Source of the DNA: Bacteroidota bacterium
Lineage (GTDB): Bacteria; Bacteroidota; Bacteroidia; Chitinophagales; LD1
Assembly (NCBI GenBank): GCA_023428205.1
Contig: JAEYZB010000101.1
Coordinates: 1 to 7,515, forward strand
Length of the DNA: 7,515 bases
Reading direction: 5' to 3'
The notes below the pieces were generated by a model. It was not told where the DNA came from. It did no database searches and saw only the letters and a list, made by a program, of their open reading frames with translations. Every line of letters begins with the position of its first letter. Position 1 is the first letter of the stretch. The position numbers and the translations under genes were made by a program. Shown piece by piece: positions 1 to 6,090 of the stretch.

Positions 1-514
1 ATGTAGTTCCGTCTGTGAATGTAAATGTGTAGGTCCCATTGCTATTGTTGGCGATGTTCGCTATGCCATTTCCTGTCGGACCGGCAGGACCTTGTGGACC
101 AACTGAACCGCCTCCACTGGATTTTGCGTATAACGCATACGGAACACTCAACAATTGTTCTTCTCCTAAATCTACATAACTCGTCCCTCCGTTCGGGTCA
201 AATTCTACCTTCAAATATTTGGCGGTTATCGCGCCCCAGTTGATGTTCGAAAAGTTGGTTCCGCCTTGTGGTGTTCCTTGTCCTATACTCACCGTGAACA
301 ATCCAAACTGGTTGGTTTGGGTGGCATGACGTTCTGCGTACACTACTGTGCTTCCTGAGTAAATGGAAATACGAATGGAAACGTTTTTATCTGCCAATGG
401 ATTACCATCCGCATCACGGGCGATGGCTTGATAATTTACTGCTTCAGGAACTTGAGCGTAAAGTTGTGTCAGACCGAAAAGGGTCAGAAAAACGAGCAGG
501 TTGAGTTTTTTCAT
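1..514 (-). CDS. Secreted protein with collagen-like stretch, Bacteroidota surface type (5' part; C-terminus off left edge)
   Basis: The frame is open from an ATG at 514-512 to the left edge, giving 171 residues; it is incomplete, so no stop is seen. Residues 1-20 (MKKLNLLVFLTLFGLTQLYA) form a classic signal peptide, with likely cleavage after Tyr-Ala before Gln21. The mature part opens with PEAVNYQAIARD, then VSIRISIYSG, TNQFGLFTVSIG, INWG and LLSVPYALYAKS near residue 130. I recognise this layout from many large Bacteroidota exported proteins, where it forms an N-terminal beta-rich module. Residues 139-148 (GPQGPAGPTG) are a short collagen-like Gly-X-Y run. A long, repetitive or sorting-signal-bearing C-terminus is likely but lies outside the window. 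The gene is divergent from the sterol operon and has no evident role in it. Family type is fairly sure; precise function is unknown. Confidence 0.85.
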   Translation of the reverse strand, partial: MKKLNLLVFLTLFGLTQLYAQVPEAVNYQAIARDADGNPLADKNVSIRISIYSGSTVVYAERHATQTNQFGLFTVSIGQGTPQGGTNFSNINWGAITAKYLKVEFDPNGGTSYVDLGEEQLLSVPYALYAKSSGGGSVGPQGPAGPTGNGIANIANNSNGTYTFTFTDGTT

Positions 515-593
515 GGTTGCAATTTGGAGTAAATCGTTCTATTATGAGAAACAAGTATAATTATTTGTTTGCTATTCTGCTCATTTTTTCAAC

Positions 594-629
594 CCAATTT
601 TCAGCTTAACAAAAATACCCGAAAATTGG
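594..629. repeat. 9-bp perfect inverted repeat with 18-nt spacer around the candidate -7 box
   Basis: CCAATTTTC at 594-602 is the exact reverse complement of GAAAATTGG at 621-629. The 18-nt spacer contains the TATTTTTG box. The arrangement suits an operator for a dimeric regulator overlapping the minus-strand promoter. A leader-RNA hairpin is unlikely because one arm would lie upstream of the transcription start. Function is inferred from position only. Confidence 0.45.
610..617 (-). promoter_or_regulatory. Candidate Bacteroidota -7 box for the secreted-protein gene
   Basis: Read on the minus strand this is TATTTTTG, an exact match to the TAnnTTTG -7 element of the Bacteroidota housekeeping sigma factor. 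It would give a 5' leader of roughly 90 nt before the ATG at 514. I found no matching TTG/TTTG -33 element at about 19-21 nt spacing, so this is a half-supported promoter. It sits in the loop of the inverted repeat at 594-629. Confidence 0.35.
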
Positions 630-703
630 TAGTGCCTCTTCATTCCTCCTCGTTTTTCACAACCACTTGTAACTGAATGTCCAAATCCGAATTCAAAACG
701 TTC

Positions 704-746
704 GAATAAACAAAAAACACCTTCCGGGTCGTCTGAATAAACAAAA
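704..746. repeat. 12-bp direct repeat, GAATAAACAAAA, 31-nt period
   Basis: GAATAAACAAAA occurs at 704-715 and again, identical, at 735-746. The 31-nt period is close to three helical turns, so both copies would face the same side of the DNA, as for paired regulator sites. It is A-rich, so chance is not excluded. Confidence 0.4.
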
Positions 747-782
747 TGCAATGTTAATTTTCAGGGGATTTTGTGTTCAATT

Positions 783-819
783 TAAAAAATGCCTCCATAC
801 AAACGTCCGGCATTTTATA
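783..819. repeat. Inverted repeat upstream of the sterol operon
   Basis: AAAATGCC (786-793) pairs exactly with GGCATTTT (809-816) across a 15-nt spacer. After one mismatch the pairing continues for two more bases (783-784 with 818-819). Its near end lies about 27 nt upstream of the candidate -7 box at 846, roughly where an activator contacting RNA polymerase would bind. It could be an operator for the operon; this is inference from position. Confidence 0.4.
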
Positions 820-845
820 GATACCCCATCACGCTACCTCTCCTA

Positions 846-853
846 TACGTTTG
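846..853 (+). promoter_or_regulatory. Candidate Bacteroidota -7 box for the sterol operon
   Basis: TACGTTTG is an exact match to the TAnnTTTG -7 consensus. Transcription would begin near 858-861, leaving a leader of only about 10-15 nt before the ATG at 872. There is no TTG/TTTG -33 element at the expected distance (around 820-827 reads ataccccat), so the promoter may be weak or need an activator. The box overlaps the TTG at 851, which argues against that TTG being the start codon. Confidence 0.4.
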
Positions 854-871
854 CATCACAAAATTTATCCT

Positions 872-2002
872 ATGAACACACTTAAAAACTTTATTCAATC
901 CACAACCGCCCCTCTTCTTCATCTTTCAAAAGGAGGTAAGCAAATCCAAATGAAAGATGCCGAAGCAGATATGGCGTTTTGCTACGAATCGTTGGAAAAA
1001 GTGTCCCGTTCTTTTGCGATGGTGATACAACAACTTCCTCCTGAGCTGAAAGATGCCGTTTGCGTTTTTTATCTCGTATTGCGTGGTTTGGATACAATAG
1101 AAGATGACATGACTTTAGAAGAAAACGAGAAAGATCGACTACTCCGCCACTTCTATCGTTCTTGTTACTTACCCGATTTTAATCTACAAGGAATCGGAGA
1201 CACGGAAGATTATCGAAATCTATTGCAGAATTTTGACAAAGTAACCCGAACATTTCTGACATTACGAGAAGAGTATAAAGAAATTATCGCAGACATTTGT
1301 TTCCGTATGGGAAATGGGATGGCCGACTGCTCCTCCTACGAAATCAAAACAATACAGGATTATGACATTTACTGCCATTATGTAGCCGGCTTGGTGGGAC
1401 AGGGACTAAGCGAACTTTTTTCGGCTTCTGGTTATGAAAATGAAGATTTGGCGGCTGAAATGAGTATTGCTAATTCTATGGGTCTTTTTTTACAAAAAAC
1501 AAATATCACCCGCGACTTTTTAGAGGACTTTGAAGCAGGGCGTTTTTTCATTCCAAATGAAATTTGGGAAAAACACCACACAGAATTGTCGTTTTTCAAA
1601 ACGCAACCTAAAAGTACCGCTTCGCTCTCAGGACTTAACTGCATGATTGAAGATGCGCTTCGCCATTTTCCTGATTGCATTTCCTATTTGGAAAAATTAA
1701 AAAACCCGCAAGTATTTCGATTCTGTGCCATTCCGCAACTGATGGCATTGGCTACTCTAATCGAACTATACGACAATGCCAATGTTTTTATGCAAAATGT
1801 AAAAATAAGCAGAGTCCTTTCCTTAAAAATCATGATGGAAACAACCGATTTTGAGGCCGTGAAGAAAACCATATTGCAATTCATCAAAACACTAGAGAAA
1901 AAAGCAGAATCATCCCCCAACACACCACCTTCAATCTGGCACAGTATTCACAGAATTAAAATGGCTTTAGGGCAAGAAATCAATAATCCTATTTTGTTTT
2001 AA
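872..2002 (+). CDS. Squalene synthase, eukaryotic-type (farnesyl-diphosphate farnesyltransferase)
   Basis: The product should condense two farnesyl diphosphates through presqualene diphosphate to squalene, using NADPH. The 376 residues track eukaryotic squalene synthase along their length: SRSFAMVI at 45-52, then the first Asp-rich motif DTIEDD at 74-79 within FYLVLRGLDTIEDDMT; EIIADICFRMGNGMA near 137-151; YCHYVAGLVG at 167-176; NSMGLFLQKTNITRDFLED at 191-209 with the second motif DFLED (205-209); and FCAIPQLMALATL near 283-295. The last block belongs to true squalene synthases that carry out the reductive second half-reaction. The eukaryotic C-terminal membrane anchor is absent; the protein ends in ALGQEINNPILF. 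I chose ATG 872 over TTG 851 because the latter overlaps a -7 promoter box and adds only seven unconserved residues. The 3' end is 2 nt from the next gene. Phytoene synthase is less likely because of the SQS-specific blocks. Confidence 0.93.
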   Translation: MNTLKNFIQSTTAPLLHLSKGGKQIQMKDAEADMAFCYESLEKVSRSFAMVIQQLPPELKDAVCVFYLVLRGLDTIEDDMTLEENEKDRLLRHFYRSCYLPDFNLQGIGDTEDYRNLLQNFDKVTRTFLTLREEYKEIIADICFRMGNGMADCSSYEIKTIQDYDIYCHYVAGLVGQGLSELFSASGYENEDLAAEMSIANSMGLFLQKTNITRDFLEDFEAGRFFIPNEIWEKHHTELSFFKTQPKSTASLSGLNCMIEDALRHFPDCISYLEKLKNPQVFRFCAIPQLMALATLIELYDNANVFMQNVKISRVLSLKIMMETTDFEAVKKTILQFIKTLEKKAESSPNTPPSIWHSIHRIKMALGQEINNPILF

Positions 2003-2004
2003 TT

Positions 2005-3387
2005 ATGAGTGAAAAAATCCAGAAAGCGGATATTTGCATAGTGGGAGCAGGCGTTGCAGGAGCAGCACTTGCCTGCACGCTGGCAAATTCCGGAAAACAA
2101 GTTTGCGTAATAGAAAAAGACTGGCGAGCACCCGATCGCATAGTAGGTGAACTTATGCAGCCTGACGGCATTGAACAATTGCAGCAAATGGGATTAAACC
2201 ATTTGGTGGACGGCTACGATGCGCAAGACATTATTGGATATGCCATCATAAAAAACAATGTACCGCTACACATCAATTACCCCAATGCCAAAACAGGAAA
2301 AGGAATGCATAACGGAAAATTCATTCAGAAAATGCGGGATGAATTTTCTACGGCAAAAAACATTCAGTGTATTGAAGCCGAGGCACAGGATTTTTTACGC
2401 AACACGGACGAAAGTATTGGTGGTGTTTTATGTTTAGATAAGAACGGAAACACCTATCAAGTACACGCCAAACTGACCATTGTTGCTGACGGAATTTTTT
2501 CTTCATTTCGAAAACAAATGGTAGCGGCAAAAGAAGAAAACACCGGTTACTTTCTGGGTTTTCTGCTCCGTGACTGCCCTTTGCCTTTTGCGCAACGCGG
2601 ACACGTTTTCCTTACAGAAGGTTCTCCATTTTTGTGTTACCCTGTTTCTTCTACTGAAATTCGTTTTCTAATTGATTTCCCCAAAGGCCAAGTGCCGAAA
2701 AAAGGAGAAGAATTAATGCAATTTCTGAATACACAAGTTCGTTCGCGTTTACCGGAAACAATGCACGCTGCTTTTGACACTTGTATGCGCGAAGCAAAAT
2801 TTAAGGTAATGCCGAACCACTACCTCCCCGCCAAACCAAATCAAACCGATGGCGCAATTGTGTTGGGTGATGCATTAAATATGCGTCACCCTCTCACAGG
2901 TGGTGGAATGACCGTCTGTTTACGGGATGTACACACACTCAGCCATCTGCTGAAAACCACCGGTTTTGATACGCCACAAGAACGCTCGATTTTAGCAAAG
3001 TCCTTCTATAACTCCCGAACACAAAACACCGTTATCAATGTCTTGGCAGATGCGCTGTACAAAGTAATGAGCCATTCCGAACTGAAAGACGCTTGTTATG
3101 ACTATCTTTCACAAGGCGGAAAACAAGCAAATGAACCAATTGCGCTTTTAAGCGGGCTGAATAAGGAAAGAACTACACTCGCCAAACATTTCTTTGCCGT
3201 GGCGGCTCAAAAAGGGTGGGAAAAAACGAGCACGAATAGAACCCTTGGTTCTATAAAAGATGCCTACAATATGTTCAGTGATGCATATAACATTATCCAT
3301 CCGCTGCTCAAAAATGAATTGTCGAACAAAGCTGCACAAACAGGATTAGACACCGCTGAATTTTTATTTAAACGAAAAGCATTATGA
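2005..3387 (+). CDS. Squalene monooxygenase (squalene epoxidase, SQLE/Erg1 family)
   Basis: This FAD-dependent enzyme would oxidise squalene to 2,3-oxidosqualene with O2 and an external reductase. Over 460 residues it shows the N-terminal dinucleotide fold (VGAGVAG at 13-19, with CVIEKD near 34-39), then DRIVGE at 44-49 and LVDGYDAQDIIGY at 67-79. A central VADG lies near 160-163. The family signature LGDALNMRHPLTGGGMTV (287-304) holds the FAD-contacting GD. The pair Gln52/Tyr79 matches human Gln168/Tyr195, at the same spacing of 27 residues. The C-terminal third also follows SQLE (SFYNSRTQNTVINVLADALY; KHFFAVAA near 404-411). The roughly 100-residue N-terminal regulatory and membrane segment of animal SQLE is missing, and the C-terminus is less hydrophobic. 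It begins 2 nt after the squalene synthase stop, with no Shine-Dalgarno sequence, and overlaps the next start by ATGA. Confidence 0.95.
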   Translation: MSEKIQKADICIVGAGVAGAALACTLANSGKQVCVIEKDWRAPDRIVGELMQPDGIEQLQQMGLNHLVDGYDAQDIIGYAIIKNNVPLHINYPNAKTGKGMHNGKFIQKMRDEFSTAKNIQCIEAEAQDFLRNTDESIGGVLCLDKNGNTYQVHAKLTIVADGIFSSFRKQMVAAKEENTGYFLGFLLRDCPLPFAQRGHVFLTEGSPFLCYPVSSTEIRFLIDFPKGQVPKKGEELMQFLNTQVRSRLPETMHAAFDTCMREAKFKVMPNHYLPAKPNQTDGAIVLGDALNMRHPLTGGGMTVCLRDVHTLSHLLKTTGFDTPQERSILAKSFYNSRTQNTVINVLADALYKVMSHSELKDACYDYLSQGGKQANEPIALLSGLNKERTTLAKHFFAVAAQKGWEKTSTNRTLGSIKDAYNMFSDAYNIIHPLLKNELSNKAAQTGLDTAEFLFKRKAL

Positions 3388-4349
3388 AAAAATACACCGA
3401 CTTTGTTTCGCTGTTTGAAAACTATTACGCCCAACAAAAATTTAATGAGCGATACGACATTTACCGTGCTATGAACTACATTATGGCAATGCCAAGCAAG
3501 CGCGTTCGTCCGGCACTGACACTTATGGCTTGCGAACTATTTGGTGGGAAAGCAAAGACGGCATTACAAGCTGCTGCGGCCATTGAATTATATCATAATT
3601 CCACCTTGGTGCACGATGACATTATGGACAAAGCGGAACAGCGAAGAGGCAATCCGACAGTACACAAAGTGTATGGAAATAATGTAGCTATAAACACGGG
3701 CGATGTGATGTTTATGCAGTCATACCGTTTTTTATTACAAACAAAACGAGGAAATGTTCATGAACTCACTTCTCTTTTCAACGATGCCGTATTGAAAGTG
3801 ATAGAGGGACAATCTCTTGATATGGAATTTGAAACTACGTCCGAAATTTCAGAAGCAGATTACCTAAAAATGATAGAGGGCAAAACAGCGGTTCTGCTTG
3901 CGGCAGCCTTGCAAATGGGTGCGTGGGTGGCCGATGCCGATAAAAAATCTCAAAAAAGCATTTACAAATTCGGAGTGAATTTAGGTTTGTCCTTTCAAAT
4001 ACAAGACGACTATTTAGACGCCTTCGGTGATGGAAAAAAAACAGGAAAGGCAGTCGGTGGCGACATCGTTTTAAACAAGAAAACGCTTTTACTTGTGAAA
4101 GCCTTAGAGCTTGGCAACAACAAACAAAAACAAAAAATAAAAGTGCTTTTATCCGAAAAAAACAAGTCGAAAAAAGTAACTGAAATGCAGCAACTGATAA
4201 CCGAAACGGGCGCTAAACAATATGCCGAAAAATTGATTGATTCGTATTATCAAAAAGCACTGAATCATTTAGGAAAAATTGACGTGAAGAATGAAAAAAA
4301 GCAGGCACTTGCTGATTTGGCAGAAATGCTTAGGTTTAGAGAAAAATAG
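3384..4349 (+). CDS. All-trans polyprenyl (farnesyl/geranylgeranyl-type) diphosphate synthase
   Basis: The product would elongate an allylic diphosphate with isopentenyl diphosphate, and by context supplies the prenyl substrate for squalene synthase. Over 321 residues it has the family's substrate-binding KRVRP at 39-43, the first Asp-rich motif DDIMD at 78-82 preceded by LVH and followed by RRGNPTVH, the GKTA block near 166-169, and the second Asp-rich motif DDYLD at 208-212 followed by GKAVGGD near 221-227. The first motif has the short DDxxD form, not the bacterial FPP synthase form with two extra residues. The chain-length position five residues before it is Ser73, with Thr74 next. These are small residues where short-chain enzymes carry aromatics, so farnesyl diphosphate as product is expected from context but not obvious from the motif. 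The start overlaps the epoxidase stop (ATGA), suggesting translational coupling. Confidence 0.93.
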   Translation: MKKYTDFVSLFENYYAQQKFNERYDIYRAMNYIMAMPSKRVRPALTLMACELFGGKAKTALQAAAAIELYHNSTLVHDDIMDKAEQRRGNPTVHKVYGNNVAINTGDVMFMQSYRFLLQTKRGNVHELTSLFNDAVLKVIEGQSLDMEFETTSEISEADYLKMIEGKTAVLLAAALQMGAWVADADKKSQKSIYKFGVNLGLSFQIQDDYLDAFGDGKKTGKAVGGDIVLNKKTLLLVKALELGNNKQKQKIKVLLSEKNKSKKVTEMQQLITETGAKQYAEKLIDSYYQKALNHLGKIDVKNEKKQALADLAEMLRFREK

Positions 4350-4364
4350 AATTTTACAACCACT

Positions 4365-4799
4365 ATGAAATACTTTTTTTCACTACTTTTTATTTGCTGC
4401 GTGCCGTATTGCTTTGCAAGCGGACATATCACGAGTGGCATTTGGACGAATGAGACACGAGACATCCGGATTCAATTTTATGAAAAAGACCAGCGCATTT
4501 ACGGAAGACTTGTTTGGCTGCGCGATTCACTGGATGAAGGCCATGAAATCCGCAGAGATATTTATAACGAAAATGCGCGACTGAGGAGTCGAAAACTCAT
4601 CGGTATTGATATTTTATTGGGCTTGAAAGGCAAAAAAAATGGCACTACGTGGAATGATGGAACGTATTACTCCTTTGAAAATGGCGGGAGCTATAATGCC
4701 AATATGAAACTGGAAGGAGAAATCCTTTACATCAAAGGTTATTGGTGGTGGTTTAAGTTTTTAGGAAGAACAAAAAAATGGTTCAGAATTGATAAATAA
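4365..4799 (+). CDS. Secreted DUF2147 family protein
   Basis: This 144-residue protein has a signal peptide over roughly residues 1-19 (MKYFFSLLFICCVPYCFAS), so it should be exported. The mature part follows the DUF2147 pattern: ITSGIWTN, then IRIQFYEKDQRIYGRLVWL, an NENARLRSRKLIGIDIL block, WNDGTYYSFENGGSYNANM, LYIKGYWWW and a closing GRTKKWFRI. That is about one full-length domain with nothing else. The family's biochemical role is not known to me; it is a small beta-rich exported domain. The gene begins 15 nt after the prenyl synthase stop, without a Shine-Dalgarno sequence. Its stop is followed 6 nt later, in the same reading frame, by the start of the regulator gene. Co-transcription with the sterol genes is likely, but a role in sterol transport or envelope function is speculation. 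Confidence 0.88.
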   Translation: MKYFFSLLFICCVPYCFASGHITSGIWTNETRDIRIQFYEKDQRIYGRLVWLRDSLDEGHEIRRDIYNENARLRSRKLIGIDILLGLKGKKNGTTWNDGTYYSFENGGSYNANMKLEGEILYIKGYWWWFKFLGRTKKWFRIDK

Positions 4800-4805
4800 A
4801 CGGAT

Positions 4806-6011
4806 TTGATAAATACAATTACGATATTCAGCTATATTGGGCTTTCACAAGCGCTGTTTTCGGCTTTTCTTTTTTCTACCAAGGCGAAAAAAAAGCCGCA
4901 CGACCGCATTTTAATTATGTGGTTGCTGACCATCGCAGTCCGCTTCTTCCTGATAGCTACCGAACAAATACACGGACAGTTTTTTGATGCGGAATTTTCC
5001 ATAGGTCTTGTTCCGCTTACCTTTGGTCCGTTTTTATTTTTATACACGCAATATCTGAGCAATCCGTCAAAACGTTTTTCGCCTTACGCTTTTCTACACT
5101 TTGCGCCATTTCTCATCTTGGTTTCCATCTATTTTATCGTTTTTAAAGACCGCTTTTATATTCAGGCGTTCACCTTAAGTATTTCTATTTCTACCTTCTT
5201 TTTGATTACATCCATCATATATACCGGACTGGTATTTTGGTGGCTACAGCGCTTTCGAAAGCGTATACACAAAGATGTCTTTTCATATGACAATACATCT
5301 AACCGTTTATTTTGGCTGAACTACATTTCGGTGATTTATGCCGTTACGTATCTTATCTATTTCATCACACGTTTTTATTCTGCTTTCACAGATGCAAACG
5401 CCAAAGACCTGGAAATCATTCCGAGCATAGGATTGATGATTCTCACCTACTCCATCAGTTATTTTTCTATCAAGCAACCAAACCTTTTTAAGCACGATAC
5501 AGAAATAAATGATGATTATGAAACCCCAAAAATCCAAAAAGAAAACACAATAACAGAGTCTATCGTTTCGGAAAAAACAAATGCTATTTCTCTGCCGGAA
5601 ACGGGACAAAAAAACGAGGCCACTTCTTCATCCGAAATGGGTGAAAAAAACGAAGAGGTTTCGACCGAAAAGCAACAGCAGATAGAGCAGATAACCCGAT
5701 ATATGAAGGAACAGAAACCCTATCTGAATCCCGAACTGACCTTGCTCGATTTATCGCAAAACCTGAATATTCCGAAACATCAAATCACCCTTTTACTGAA
5801 TAATTGTTTAGGGAAAAACTTCTTTGAATTTGTCAATGAATTTCGAATTGAAGAAACGAAAAAACGAATGCTTGATTCGCAATACGACCATTTGACATTA
5901 GTAGCAATAGCGTATGAATGCGGCTTCAATTCCAAATCTACGTTCAACACTTTCTTTAAAAATGCTACAGGGAAAACGCCTACCGAATGGCGAAAAGAGA
6001 ATAAAGTATAA
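4806..6011 (+). CDS. Membrane-bound 7TM-AraC family transcriptional regulator
   Basis: This 401-residue protein has about seven hydrophobic segments in its first half (roughly 5-24, 33-52, 65-83, 94-113, 121-146, 170-188, 205-221). A charged, low-complexity linker follows (about 230-288), then a C-terminal AraC-type DNA-binding domain (about 290-398). The first helix-turn-helix lies in LTLLDLSQNLNIPKHQITLL; the second lies in LVAIAYECGFNSKSTFNTFF, followed by the family-typical GKTPTEWR. In this architecture the membrane half is taken to sense an envelope or lipid signal; the ligand is unknown. The start is TTG at 4806: the first in-frame ATG encodes Met38 and would delete the first membrane segment, and upstream lies the in-frame stop of the DUF2147 gene. 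It is the last gene of the plus-strand run and a plausible local regulator of it. Confidence 0.9.
   Translation: MINTITIFSYIGLSQALFSAFLFSTKAKKKPHDRILIMWLLTIAVRFFLIATEQIHGQFFDAEFSIGLVPLTFGPFLFLYTQYLSNPSKRFSPYAFLHFAPFLILVSIYFIVFKDRFYIQAFTLSISISTFFLITSIIYTGLVFWWLQRFRKRIHKDVFSYDNTSNRLFWLNYISVIYAVTYLIYFITRFYSAFTDANAKDLEIIPSIGLMILTYSISYFSIKQPNLFKHDTEINDDYETPKIQKENTITESIVSEKTNAISLPETGQKNEATSSSEMGEKNEEVSTEKQQQIEQITRYMKEQKPYLNPELTLLDLSQNLNIPKHQITLLLNNCLGKNFFEFVNEFRIEETKKRMLDSQYDHLTLVAIAYECGFNSKSTFNTFFKNATGKTPTEWRKENKV
5595..5658 (+). repeat. Imperfect tandem duplication in the regulator linker
   Basis: Two related segments lie within the linker coding region: one from about 5595 to 5619 and one from about 5631 to 5658. 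Both have the form gaaAYGGG followed by an A-run and CGA. In protein they read ETGQKNE and EMGEKNE. It looks like a degenerate duplication in an unconstrained linker, with A-runs of seven that could slip. Confidence 0.4.
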
Positions 6012-6044
6012 ACTGCAAGTCGATAAACAGTAACGCTCCTACTC

Positions 6045-6090
6045 ATTTCGGCAAACTCAATGCACCGCAATTCGACCATGCTCAGCGACC
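6045..6090. repeat. Degenerate two-unit intergenic repeat (TTCGAC...CTCAG...GACC type)
   Basis: Between the convergent genes lie two related units, about 6045-6066 (TTTCGGCAAACTCAATGCACC core) and 6069-6090 (ATTCGACCATGCTCAGCGACC core), offset by about 24 nt. Both fit TTCGrC..(1-3 nt)..CTCA..G.ACC. They resemble the TTCGACAAGCTCAGTGACC-like repeats I know from intergenic regions of many bacterial genomes, including Bacteroidota. Both units here are diverged from that form. Function is unknown. Confidence 0.45.

Larger units (their letters stand above)
515..871. other. Divergent intergenic region, about 357 bp
   Basis: No convincing gene or RNA lies between the divergent starts at 514 (minus) and 872 (plus). 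It should hold both promoters. Seen here: a TAnnTTTG match on each strand (610-617 minus, 846-853 plus), a 9-bp inverted repeat around the minus-strand box (594-602 with 621-629), an 8-bp inverted repeat upstream of the plus-strand box (786-793 with 809-816), and a 12-bp direct repeat (704-715 and 735-746). Each is listed separately. Confidence 0.7.

Noticed and set aside
25..243. Plus-strand open frame of 72 codons at the left end
   Set aside because: It is antisense to the secreted-protein gene, is Cys/His/Arg-rich with no recognisable motif, and the minus-strand frame has a clear signal peptide and family features.
872..2002. Phytoene synthase or HpnC/HpnD as identity of the first operon gene
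   Set aside because: The protein matches squalene-synthase-specific blocks (GLDTIEDDMT, YCHYVAGLVG, FCAIPQLMALATL), which those proteins lack.
4365..6011. A single fused DUF2147-regulator gene broken by one stop
   Set aside because: The two parts share a frame, but DUF2147 is complete with its own ending (GRTKKWFRI) and the regulator begins as expected for its family. Two adjacent genes is the simpler reading; readthrough is kept only as a finding.
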